Part shown: piece by piece, positions 36,673 through 44,849 of the stretch | Layout: every line of letters begins with the position of its first letter | Position numbering within the stretch: the stretch's first letter is position 1 | DNA from: Candidatus Gastranaerophilales bacterium | GTDB lineage: Bacteria > Cyanobacteriota > Vampirovibrionia > Gastranaerophilales > Gastranaerophilaceae | Direction: 5' to 3' | Length of the DNA: 64,000 nucleotides | Assembly (NCBI GenBank): GCA_944324365.1 | Contig: CALUWA010000001.1 | Location: 1-64,000, forward strand | The notes under the pieces: generated by a model | Told to the model about the DNA's origin: nothing | What the model saw: the letters and a program-made list of their open reading frames with translations, nothing else | Database searches by the model: none | Made by a program: the position numbers and the translations under genes

Positions 36673-37875
36673 ATGCAAGTTACATTATTTAATACATTAT
36701 CCCAGCCTCTAAAAGCAGCAGCTAAGTTTGTAAATTCACAAGAGCAGGCGTCAGGTCTTTCTACGACCCGTTTTATTCAAGATACCGGTACATGTCTTGT
36801 TCCGAAAGCTACTTTTGCAAGAAGTAAGGCTGATTTGGCGGAAAATGCTTTTCTTGAACTTTCTGAAAGCGCACTGGTTTATTTCGTACCAGCATTGTTG
36901 GGCGAAAATGTTGCACGTAAAATTTTTTCAAAAGGACTTAGTGTTAAGGAAAAATCCCTTGTTGCAGCGTCAGCTTCAGAATTAATGAAAATGAATAATG
37001 CCGCATCGAAAAAAGTTCTTCCTGTAAAAGCTGCAATAGCTTTAACTTCTCTTTTTATTCCGCTGACAGAATTTACACTAAATTATTTTAAAAATCTTTT
37101 TACGCTGAAAGTATTTAAAAAGGGTGATTTTAACAATATTGCAAACCTTAACCGTGATGTTGAGGACGCGAAACATAAACAGAAAGTAAAAGACAGCGCC
37201 GTAAAAAATATTAAAAGAGCGGGACTTGCCTTTGGAACTGCGCTTGGCGGGGCTGCATTGATTGCAAAACGCGGAGCAAAATCAAATGTTTTGCAGAATT
37301 TGAGCGAATTAATTCTGGCTCCCGGTACAAAGTTGTTTAAAAATAATGAAAATATGAAAAACTTTTTGAACAAATATGCGAGTATTGATTTTGCATCTCA
37401 GGATGGTAAACTTGTTTTAAGCCGCGGTCAGTTGACATCTTGCGTTTTGATAGGCGGAGCCGGATATTTCGGAGCTTCAAAAGACAGAGGAAAACAGAAT
37501 TTCCTTGAAACTCTTTACCGTTACCCGCTTGTTGGGTTTTATATAATTACCGGCAGCGATTTGTTTGAAAAAGGATTTAAAAAATTGCTTGTAAAAGCCG
37601 GAAAATGTAAAGAAACCATAGGTAAAAATCTTGAAACGCCTTCTTTTGACAAATTGGAAGAACTTGCCAAAACTCTTGCAAAGCAAAACGGCACTTCCGT
37701 CAATAAAGAATTTAAAAAACTTGCAAAGCAAAAAACTCTTATATTCGGTGTTCCGTTTCTGTTTAGTATAGGTTTTATGGGCTTTTTCGTTGCTGGTATC
37801 TCCAATTACTTTACTAAATTCCGGTACAATCAGGATAAGCAAAATTCTGCAGGCGGAAATATGAAAACTAATTGA
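36673..37875 (+). CDS. Membrane-associated protein of unknown family
   Basis: 400 residues. Hydrophobic segments lie about residues 112-135 (AAIALTSLFIPLTEFTLNYF), 180-200, 262-275, and 355-378 (ILFGVPFLFSIGFMGFFVAG type), separated by basic Lys-rich regions. No known domain. It starts MQVTLFN, like the leaders of the other lineage proteins, but without the F-x-G end. Ribosome site AAAGGAAA. It is controlled by the attenuator-like leader directly upstream. Confidence 0.75.
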   Translation: MQVTLFNTLSQPLKAAAKFVNSQEQASGLSTTRFIQDTGTCLVPKATFARSKADLAENAFLELSESALVYFVPALLGENVARKIFSKGLSVKEKSLVAASASELMKMNNAASKKVLPVKAAIALTSLFIPLTEFTLNYFKNLFTLKVFKKGDFNNIANLNRDVEDAKHKQKVKDSAVKNIKRAGLAFGTALGGAALIAKRGAKSNVLQNLSELILAPGTKLFKNNENMKNFLNKYASIDFASQDGKLVLSRGQLTSCVLIGGAGYFGASKDRGKQNFLETLYRYPLVGFYIITGSDLFEKGFKKLLVKAGKCKETIGKNLETPSFDKLEELAKTLAKQNGTSVNKEFKKLAKQKTLIFGVPFLFSIGFMGFFVAGISNYFTKFRYNQDKQNSAGGNMKTN

Positions 37876-37920
37876 TAATATTGTCATGCAGGCTTGCGGG
37901 ACAGTGAATTATCTGTTATC

Positions 37921-38982
37921 ATGAGTATAAGGAGTTTGGGGCAGGCTATGTTTTCAAAAAATATTAAGCGGATTACGGCTGAGAATTATTTGAAATATTA
38001 TTATGATATTCCTTATGAAGGAAAAACTTCTGCCGGCAAGCCGCTTAGAAAACTTAAAAATATAACCTGCCCATACCGCGGGGTAAAGATTATTCCAAGC
38101 GAAATGATAAAGGGGTTTGAAAAAAATCTTGAAAAGTGTAAAACAGCTCAGGAAGCTGTTACACTGCTTTCAAAATATCAGGAACATATGCTTGAAGTTG
38201 AAAAAGCAATGTACGCTATTTTTAGTGATTTTGCACGCATAAACCCTGATGATAATTTGCAAAGCTGTCTGCAAATGATAAAGACAAATTGTCTGATAAG
38301 GTTAAAACTTGAAGAAATGGAAGTTCTTGATGAAGTTGACGCGATGACAAGACGACTTTCAGCGCAGACTGCCCTTACTATACGTGATAAAACAACTCGA
38401 TGCAGACAGATTATTTTAAGTTCTCATGATACTTTTAAGAGAAAAGTCTTTCTTAATTCGTTGGAAGAAGTTATTCCAAACCAGAATGAGCGTGAAATAT
38501 TTAGTTATATAAAGAATAAAGCCCTTTTTCTGCCGACATCTGAAAGCAGCCGAAATGCATTTGTTGTTAAGTATTCAACCAGAAGCCATACGGAAATTGT
38601 GCGGCGTTTATTTATTGCATCTACCGGTTCAATAGAGCATGTTACACCTGCTTCCAACGGCGGGCTTAATACAATCGGAAACTTTTTGCTCACGACCGCA
38701 AGCGGAAACAGATATCGTGAAAATATGCCGCTGCTTGAATATATTAAAAGGCATCCAAAAATTCCTAAATATATGCAAATGTATATTAATGATGTAATCC
38801 GAGAAATTCATGCCGGCAATATGTGCGGAAATGAAACATATCCTTACAAAATAAAAAGGAAGCTTCTTGAAGAATCAGAAGGCCGTATTGCTATAAGCCT
38901 TTCTGCATATAAATATACGGAAGAAGATGCCGCAAAAGCCGTTGAAGAATATGAACACAGATGGTTAAATGTAAGAAAATAA
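37921..38982 (+). CDS. Diverged HNH-nuclease-like protein, paralogue of the 19088-20401 gene
   Basis: 353 residues from the ATG at 37921. An in-frame TTG at 37894 and an ATG at 37948 (after GGGG) are alternatives. It aligns through its length with the 19088-20401 protein: CPYRG in place of CPCCG, a helical middle, FVVKYSTRS for FIVKYAKRN, and SIEHVTPASNGGLNTIGNF for TIEHIKPSKLKGG and its flank. The HNH-type His and Gly-Gly are kept, whereas the Cys knuckle and the trailing Cys are lost. It may be inactive or bind RNA or DNA without cutting. It lies 45 bp behind the membrane-protein gene. Confidence 0.65.
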   Translation: MSIRSLGQAMFSKNIKRITAENYLKYYYDIPYEGKTSAGKPLRKLKNITCPYRGVKIIPSEMIKGFEKNLEKCKTAQEAVTLLSKYQEHMLEVEKAMYAIFSDFARINPDDNLQSCLQMIKTNCLIRLKLEEMEVLDEVDAMTRRLSAQTALTIRDKTTRCRQIILSSHDTFKRKVFLNSLEEVIPNQNEREIFSYIKNKALFLPTSESSRNAFVVKYSTRSHTEIVRRLFIASTGSIEHVTPASNGGLNTIGNFLLTTASGNRYRENMPLLEYIKRHPKIPKYMQMYINDVIREIHAGNMCGNETYPYKIKRKLLEESEGRIAISLSAYKYTEEDAAKAVEEYEHRWLNVRK

Positions 38983-39050
38983 GTCTTAAGTATTCTTTAT
39001 AAAAATTGAAATTATCTCTGAAATGGAGCTGACACGTTTAGTATAATTTT

Positions 39051-39647
39051 TTACCAGTATAAATATGCTAAAATAACACAAAAAATAGCAAAAATGATAA
39101 TATTTTTTATAAAATGAGGAGGATAAGGTGCAATATCGTCTATATTCCCATCTATTGAGTAGTTTATATCGCACTCTTTTAGTAATTTTAAAATTTTCTT
39201 AGCTTGACTTCTAATATGTATTGACAAACTTATGATTTTTCCGTTATTTAGTCTAAAATCAAGTCTGGAATTGAGTATAAGCCAATAGTATTGAGTTATC
39301 CAAATCAAGTCAGTCGGGAGTGGCAGTATACATAATTCTGCATTTAGTATGTCTGCAGCCGGTATTTTTAATTGCTCATCAAGAGTGATTAATTTCTTGT
39401 CTGTGTCAATTTCAAGTTTGGAATAGCCGCCATCATCCCACTGTGAAAGTATATTTTTTTTATACCATTTGAACGCAATAAAGGATATAATATAGAAAAT
39501 TAACAAACCAGGCAGAAGTATTTTGGCACTGCCATCCTGTAATGAAGGCGGTGTGCATACAATAATATACAATAAAGCTATAATATGCAGCAGTTTTTCA
39601 TTTGCTATGGGATAATTTTTTATTTGTGGTTTGAAAATTTTTTTCAT
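39051..39647 (-). CDS. Membrane protein of unknown function
   Basis: 198 residues with two N-terminal helices (about 20-35 and 47-62) and one at the extreme C-terminus, around a soluble beta-rich domain (WDDGGYSKLEIDTDKKLITLDEQ). The arrangement resembles PH-like membrane proteins, but no family is assigned. A near-consensus promoter lies so close to the start that the message may be nearly leaderless. Confidence 0.7.
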   Translation of the reverse strand: MKKIFKPQIKNYPIANEKLLHIIALLYIIVCTPPSLQDGSAKILLPGLLIFYIISFIAFKWYKKNILSQWDDGGYSKLEIDTDKKLITLDEQLKIPAADILNAELCILPLPTDLIWITQYYWLILNSRLDFRLNNGKIISLSIHIRSQAKKILKLLKECDINYSIDGNIDDIAPYPPHFIKNIIIFAIFCVILAYLYW

Positions 39648-39653
39648 TCTTTA

Positions 39654-39681
39654 ATTGTATTGATTTTGTTGTGTTTGTCAA
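39654..39681 (-). promoter_or_regulatory. Sigma-70-like promoter of the 198-residue membrane-protein gene
   Basis: On the minus strand TTGACA (39681-39676), a 16-base spacer, TACAAT (39659-39654); the ATG begins six bases later at 39647. Confidence 0.65.
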
Positions 39682-39754
39682 GATTTTAATGTTCTTGATT
39701 CTCTCAAAAACTCTGGGAAGGCTTGCAAGAGGAACGTTCTTTTATACAAAATTA

Positions 39755-39846
39755 CAGTTCCCCATCCCAGCCTTCCCCAAGCCGGGGAAGGAGTTTTATT
39801 TTTTATTCCCTCCACTACTTGGGGAGGGCTAGGGTGGGGAGTTTTG
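39755..39846. repeat. Imperfect inverted repeat, MITE-like
   Basis: CAGTTCCCCATCCCAGCC and following bases (39755-39778) match the complement of GGGGAGGGCTAGGGTGGGGA (39821-39840) with few mismatches; each arm also holds an inner CCCC/GGGG hairpin. The unit of about 92 bp is much richer in G+C than its surroundings. Confidence 0.65.
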
Positions 39847-39864
39847 ATGATAAAATATAAAAAT

Positions 39865-40050
39865 AAAAATGTCGAAGAAGGGACTTTCTTGCTCGGTCGC
39901 GTATAACGTGTCTTCGGTTGCTTGCTCCATAATTTTAATTATTCCGCAATCAATCCTCCGCACTCAGCTCCCTCGCGCTCGAACCCAAGTCCAAACTCCG
40001 TTTGGAAGGGTTCTCATTCCTTATGATTAGTAAATCCAAAATAAAAAAAT
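39865..40050 (-). repeat. Cassette of about 180 bp bounded by copies of the tRNA-Leu(CAG) 3' end
   Basis: The last 16 bases of the tRNA (AGTCCCTTCTTCGACA on the minus strand) and the flanking T-rich tail recur at 39865-39885, exactly 180 bp further along. The 21 bases at 39865-39885 equal those at 40045-40065. The inserted DNA encodes nothing credible and carries short palindromes. Confidence 0.75.
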
Positions 40051-40131
40051 GTCGAAGAAGGGACTCGAACCCTCAAGGAATTACCCACATGAACCTGAAT
40101 CATGCGCGTCTACCAATTCCGCCACTTCGAC
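40050..40131 (-). tRNA. tRNA-Leu (anticodon CAG)
   Basis: On the minus strand a seven-pair acceptor stem GTCGAAG/CTTCGAC, a D arm with GGTAGACGC, an anticodon arm CATGA-TTCAGGT-TCATG (anticodon CAG), a long class II variable arm and a T arm with GGGTTCGAGTCCC are all present. The discriminator is A; CCA is not encoded. It reads CUG leucine codons. Confidence 0.95.
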
Positions 40132-40218
40132 ACTCTATAAAATCTATTAAATTGTCATTTATTTTGACAAGAGCTAAGCCCCTTCTAAATAATACCATGT
40201 CCAAACCAAATGTAAATA

Positions 40219-40818
40219 TTATTTGATTTTCTTAAAAAATTCTTCAGCCAAAAGCTGTGAATATTTTGAGTCTTCATTGGCAGATATTAGTATCCTGTCC
40301 TCGCCGTCTTTGTTTTTAGCTACCGCTATAACTCCGCCGACTTCACCTACAGGGAATCTGCTTATTTTTGCTTTAAATCTTACGTACGGAACAACTTTTT
40401 CAAAAGAACTCATTTCTCCATGCTTCGTTACTGAAAAATTCTCTATTCCGATTGCCTGATATTTTATTTTCCCTAATACGGATTGCAGTTTCGGTTCAAT
40501 ATTCCCTGAAATTATATCGTCTCTAGTAAGCAATGGCTTGTTATTCGCATCTATCACAACCATTTTCTGACCTGTTGCCTTATGTTCCGCTACAACTCCG
40601 TTGTATCCCATCATGCCCGTCGCCTTTTCAAGTTCAAATTCTTCATTAATATTTGAAAAATCTCCGACTTTTTGAGCTTTTTGCATCATAGTTTCGTGTG
40701 ATGTGTGAAGATATTTATTAAAAATATTAACAACCCAGTCTTTGCCCCCAATGGATAAAAACCCAATTATAGCAAGTGCAAGCAAGATTGATTGAAATAT
40801 TTTTTTTAAACAGCCCAT
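40219..40818 (-). CDS. Membrane-anchored protein of unknown function
   Basis: 199 residues from the ATG at 40818, after a GAGG ribosome site; a TTG six bases upstream is possible. An N-terminal hydrophobic helix (IFQSILLALAIIGFLSI) anchors a soluble beta-rich domain ending in a Lys-rich helix. A Cys sits at residue 3, but the context is not a normal lipobox. The start is only 40 bp from that of mutS on the other strand, so the two are divergently transcribed. Confidence 0.7.
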   Translation of the reverse strand: MGCLKKIFQSILLALAIIGFLSIGGKDWVVNIFNKYLHTSHETMMQKAQKVGDFSNINEEFELEKATGMMGYNGVVAEHKATGQKMVVIDANNKPLLTRDDIISGNIEPKLQSVLGKIKYQAIGIENFSVTKHGEMSSFEKVVPYVRFKAKISRFPVGEVGGVIAVAKNKDGEDRILISANEDSKYSQLLAEEFFKKIK

Positions 40819-40845
40819 TTGCAAAACCTCAATTCATGATATAAT
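40818..40845 (+). promoter_or_regulatory. Probable mutS promoter giving a very short leader
   Basis: TTTGCA at 40818-40823, a 16-base spacer and TATAAT at 40840-40845, ending 12 bases before the mutS ATG. Confidence 0.5.
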
Positions 40846-40857
40846 TCTATTATAACT

Positions 40858-43443
40858 ATGTCAAAAAATGAAATCAATAATATAACTACATCTGAATTGG
40901 AAATGGATAAGCTGACTCCGGTCATGCAGCAGTATTTGACCATAAAAAGGGAAAATCCCGATGCAATATTGCTATACAGACTGGGTGATTTCTATGAAAC
41001 TTTTTTCGAAGACGCCGTTACCCTTTCCAAGGAACTTGAGCTCACTTTGACAGGCCGCGATGCCGGGGCTACCTACGGCAGAGTTCCTCTTGCGGGTATT
41101 CCTTATAAGGCTGTGACCTCTTACATTGAACGACTGGTTGATAAGAATTATAAAGTTGCGCTCTGTGATCAGCTTGAAGATCCGAAATTTGCTAAAGGTA
41201 TTGTTAAACGCGGAGTTACCCGTATAATTACTGCCGGTACTTTGACGGAAAGTGATTTTCTCCAGCAGAACTCAAATAACTATATCTGTGCAATGTTTAA
41301 AGATGAAAAAAGTGATTTGTACGGATTTTCTTATGCAGATATTTCGACCGGTGAGTTAAAAGTTACCCAGGCGCCTTTGAATATGATTATGGCGGAACTT
41401 GCAAGAATTTCTCCTGCAGAAATTGTTGCACCGGCAGTTAACCAGAAAATTATGCCTTTTCAGATTGTTCCGGAACAAAAAATTGATTTGCCGGATGATA
41501 TTCAAAAGCTCTATAATTGCTCTAAAATTCCGGCTAATGTTTTTGATTTGGGCTTTGCCGAAGCTAATTTGAAGGCTGTATTTCAGGCTTCTAACCTGGA
41601 ATCTTTCGGCTTTTCAAAGTATAAAATCGGATTTAGAGCATGCGGAGCTCTCCTTGCATACGTATGGGAAAATTTAAAAGAGAATGTTCCGAAATTTGAA
41701 AGAGTTGAAGCTTATGAGCTCTCGGAATATATGATTTTAGACGGGGCTACACGCAGAAACTTAGAATTGACGGAAACTCTAAGAGAAAAAAGCAAGTACG
41801 GCTCATTGCTGTGGGCAATTGACAGAACAAAAACAAACATGGGCGCAAGACTTTTGAAAAATTGGGTTTGCCAGCCTTTGAAAGATGTTGATTCAATAAT
41901 GACCCGTCAAAATTCTGTAACGGAACTTGTTGAAAAAGTTCATGTAAGAAAAAATCTTATTGACATGTTTGAAAAAGTTTACGATATTCAGCGCTTGGCT
42001 ACGCGTATGAGTAACGGTTCCGCTTCACCAAGAGATTTTCTGGGGCTTAAAGAGTCGCTTTTCATGCTGCCGGGAATTTTGGATATTGTAAAAGAGCTTG
42101 AGTTTAACCCGTTTGTTAATGTGGAAACTTACAAAGATGAAATTTCCGATTATGCGGCTTTAATTGACAGAACGATTAAAGAAGATCCGCCTATACAGCT
42201 TAAAGAGGGCGGAATTATTAATGACGGTGTCAGCGGTGAGCTTGATTATTACAGAGATTTGTTAACCGGCGGCGAGGACTGGCTTGTTAAATACGCAGAA
42301 CAAGAGCGCGAAAAAACCGGTATTAAAAATTTAAAAGTTTCTTTTAATAAAGTCTTTGGCTACTTTATTGAAGTTACAAATTCAAATTTGAATCTTGTAC
42401 CGCCAAATTACGTCCGCAAACAGACTATCGCAAACGGTGAACGTTTTATCACGGATGAGTTGAAAAAGCACGAAGATGACGTTCTGTCTGCAAAATTCAA
42501 ATCAACAGAGTTGGAATATCGTTTGTTTACGGATTTTAGGGAATATTCAAAGGAATTTGTTTCTAAAGTAAGAGAAATTGCAGATTGTATTGCAAGATTG
42601 GATGTATATACTTCTCTTGCAGAAGTTGCGGCGGAAAATAACTATTGCAGACCGGAACTTGATGAGTCTGGCGATTTCGTTGTCAGAAACGGCCGTCATC
42701 CTGTTTTGGAAAAGATTTTACCGCTTGGCGAATATGTTTCAAATGATTTGGATTTAAAGAGTAATTCGCTTGATGCAACGCAGTTTATGATTTTAACCGG
42801 GCCTAATATGGCCGGAAAATCCACTTATATGCGTCAAAATGCATTGATTGTTCTTTTGGCGCAAATTGGTTCCTGGGTTCCCGCCGATTATGTAAAACTC
42901 GGGATTGTGGATAAAATCTTTACCCGTGTCGGCGCATCCGATGATTTAACGCTTGGGCAGTCAACTTTTATGGTTGAAATGGTGGAAACTTCTTACATCT
43001 TAAATTCCGCAACTGAAAAAAGCTTTATATTATTGGATGAAATCGGGCGCGGTACAAGTACTTATGATGGTGTTGCAATAGCTTGGGCGGTTGCTGAGTA
43101 TATTGCAACGAAAATTAAAGCGCGCTGTATTTTTGCAACCCATTACCACGAACTGAATGTAATGACCGCAACTTATCCGCAAATTAAGAATTTCCGTATA
43201 ACTGTTGCAGAAGAAAACGGTGAGATCCAATTCTTAAGAAAAATAGTTCAGGGTGGTGCCAGTAAGAGTTACGGTATACAGGTAGCAAAAATGGCAGGTT
43301 TGCCTTCATCTGTTGTAAAGCGTTCTCAGGATTTGATGAGCAGAATGCAAAAAGATTATTCCAATAATCTTTCAACGCGGAAAAAATCCTCTGATGTTCC
43401 GCAGGTTGACGTTCCGCAGCTAAATTTGTTTACTTCCAATTAA
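40858..43443 (+). CDS. mutS: DNA mismatch repair protein MutS
   Basis: 861 residues, full length. The N-terminal mismatch-binding motif DFYETFFEDA (Phe-x-Glu), Walker A GPNMAGKSTYMRQ (about residues 650), DEIGRGTSTYDG and FATHYHEL define MutS. It recognises mispairs and starts repair with MutL, which is absent from the window. No ribosome site precedes the ATG, and the promoter is very close. Confidence 0.97.
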   Translation: MSKNEINNITTSELEMDKLTPVMQQYLTIKRENPDAILLYRLGDFYETFFEDAVTLSKELELTLTGRDAGATYGRVPLAGIPYKAVTSYIERLVDKNYKVALCDQLEDPKFAKGIVKRGVTRIITAGTLTESDFLQQNSNNYICAMFKDEKSDLYGFSYADISTGELKVTQAPLNMIMAELARISPAEIVAPAVNQKIMPFQIVPEQKIDLPDDIQKLYNCSKIPANVFDLGFAEANLKAVFQASNLESFGFSKYKIGFRACGALLAYVWENLKENVPKFERVEAYELSEYMILDGATRRNLELTETLREKSKYGSLLWAIDRTKTNMGARLLKNWVCQPLKDVDSIMTRQNSVTELVEKVHVRKNLIDMFEKVYDIQRLATRMSNGSASPRDFLGLKESLFMLPGILDIVKELEFNPFVNVETYKDEISDYAALIDRTIKEDPPIQLKEGGIINDGVSGELDYYRDLLTGGEDWLVKYAEQEREKTGIKNLKVSFNKVFGYFIEVTNSNLNLVPPNYVRKQTIANGERFITDELKKHEDDVLSAKFKSTELEYRLFTDFREYSKEFVSKVREIADCIARLDVYTSLAEVAAENNYCRPELDESGDFVVRNGRHPVLEKILPLGEYVSNDLDLKSNSLDATQFMILTGPNMAGKSTYMRQNALIVLLAQIGSWVPADYVKLGIVDKIFTRVGASDDLTLGQSTFMVEMVETSYILNSATEKSFILLDEIGRGTSTYDGVAIAWAVAEYIATKIKARCIFATHYHELNVMTATYPQIKNFRITVAEENGEIQFLRKIVQGGASKSYGIQVAKMAGLPSSVVKRSQDLMSRMQKDYSNNLSTRKKSSDVPQVDVPQLNLFTSN

Positions 43444-43481
43444 AACTTGCTTAGAGCTGTTAAATATGTTAAAATCAGGCT

Positions 43482-44729
43482 ATGAATAAGAAGAAAGTTT
43501 TAATAGTCGGATCTTGTGCAAAAGAATATGCACTGGCAAAGTATTTATCCAAGAATAATGAAATCGAAAAAGTTTATATTGCTCCGGGGAATGTTGCTTC
43601 GGGTGAATTTGCAGAACGTATTGACATCAGAGAAAATGATGTTCAGGGGCTTTTGGAATTTGCGATTAAAGAAGAAATTAATTTGACAATTGCTCCTTCA
43701 CAGGATGCCATAAGAGCTGATATTGCGGGGCTTTTTCAGGCAAATTCCCAGCTTATTTTTGCTCCGAGTGCAGAATCTTATAAGTTTGCTATATCACGCG
43801 CCGCAGCTAAAAAATTTCTGTATAAGCTGCATATTCCGACTCCAAAGTTTGGGATATTTGAGAAAAATTCTCTGGCGCTTGATTATGTTAAAGACTCTAA
43901 AATGCCGATACTTATAACTGCTGATGTTGATAATGAGAATTCTGTGCGTTCTGTTTGTACGACTTCGGAACTTTCAAAAACTTGTGTAAATGATTTGTTT
44001 TTGCGAGAAGAGCCGAGAGTTGTTATTGAGGAATATGCATATGGTCATCCGTTTACTGTTTATGTAATGACTGATGGGTATTGCGCGTTGCCGTTTGCGG
44101 CAGTTGGGGATTATAAGTTTATGGAAGACGGCGGAGCCGGAATTTTTACGCGAGGTATGGGTGCGTATGTTCCTGATTATAAGGTTTCGCTTGATGTTGT
44201 CGGTAATATTACGGAAAATGTTGTTAATCCTGTAATTAAAAATCTTGAAAAGCGAAATTGTCCGTATTTAGGAATACTTGGTGTAGAATGCGTTTTGACA
44301 GGTGATAATAATTATACCGTAACTGGTTTTACTCCGTTTTTAAAAGAACATGATACCCAGGCGGTTTTAAACTCGCTTGATACTGATTTATACAGACTTT
44401 TTGAAGCGTGTGCGGTTGGCTCGTTTGCGGATGATTATACGGAAATAAGGGTTAATGATTTGAGTACTGTTTCTTGTGTTTTGTATGCTCGAAATGCCGG
44501 GGCTGTTATTACCGGGCTAGAAATGGTAGATGATTCTACCGAAGTAACTCATTTCAATACTTCCCAAAATAATTATTTTGAATATTTAACAAACAAGGGC
44601 AGAACTCTTGTTTTGACCCAGACTGCTTCAACGTTATCCAGGGCAAGGGAGCTTTTATACGATAACGTAGAAGATATTTATTTCGAAGGTAAAAAATACC
44701 GCAGAGATATTTGTGCAGAAACTGTGTAA
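43482..44729 (+). CDS. Diverged PurD-like ATP-grasp protein
   Basis: 415 residues that keep the overall order of phosphoribosylamine-glycine ligase: N-terminal KVLIVGSCAKEYALAKYLS, VYIAPGNVASGEFAERIDI, RAAAKKFLYKLHIPTPKFG and GAGIFTRGMGAYVP. Two active-site regions are altered. The ATP-binding strand usually reading VKADGLAAGKGV here reads ITADVDNENSVRSV. The metal-binding EVNxRFGDPETQ is replaced by a stretch reading VTGFTPFLKEHDTQ. It may have a different reaction or be regulatory. It stands between mutS and gpmI. Confidence 0.75.
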   Translation: MNKKKVLIVGSCAKEYALAKYLSKNNEIEKVYIAPGNVASGEFAERIDIRENDVQGLLEFAIKEEINLTIAPSQDAIRADIAGLFQANSQLIFAPSAESYKFAISRAAAKKFLYKLHIPTPKFGIFEKNSLALDYVKDSKMPILITADVDNENSVRSVCTTSELSKTCVNDLFLREEPRVVIEEYAYGHPFTVYVMTDGYCALPFAAVGDYKFMEDGGAGIFTRGMGAYVPDYKVSLDVVGNITENVVNPVIKNLEKRNCPYLGILGVECVLTGDNNYTVTGFTPFLKEHDTQAVLNSLDTDLYRLFEACAVGSFADDYTEIRVNDLSTVSCVLYARNAGAVITGLEMVDDSTEVTHFNTSQNNYFEYLTNKGRTLVLTQTASTLSRARELLYDNVEDIYFEGKKYRRDICAETV

Positions 44730-44784
44730 CTATCAGTAGAACATACATAAATTCTATTATATCTATTCACGCTTAATATGCCTC

Positions 44785-44813
44785 TTGTAATTATTTTATG
44801 TCCTTTATATAAT
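44785..44813 (+). promoter_or_regulatory. Sigma-70-like promoter of gpmI
   Basis: TTGTAA at 44785-44790, 17-base spacer, TATAAT at 44808-44813, 36 bp before the ATG. Confidence 0.75.
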
Positions 44814-44849
44814 TGTGCCATAGTACGAATATAAATAGGGGATTTTATT

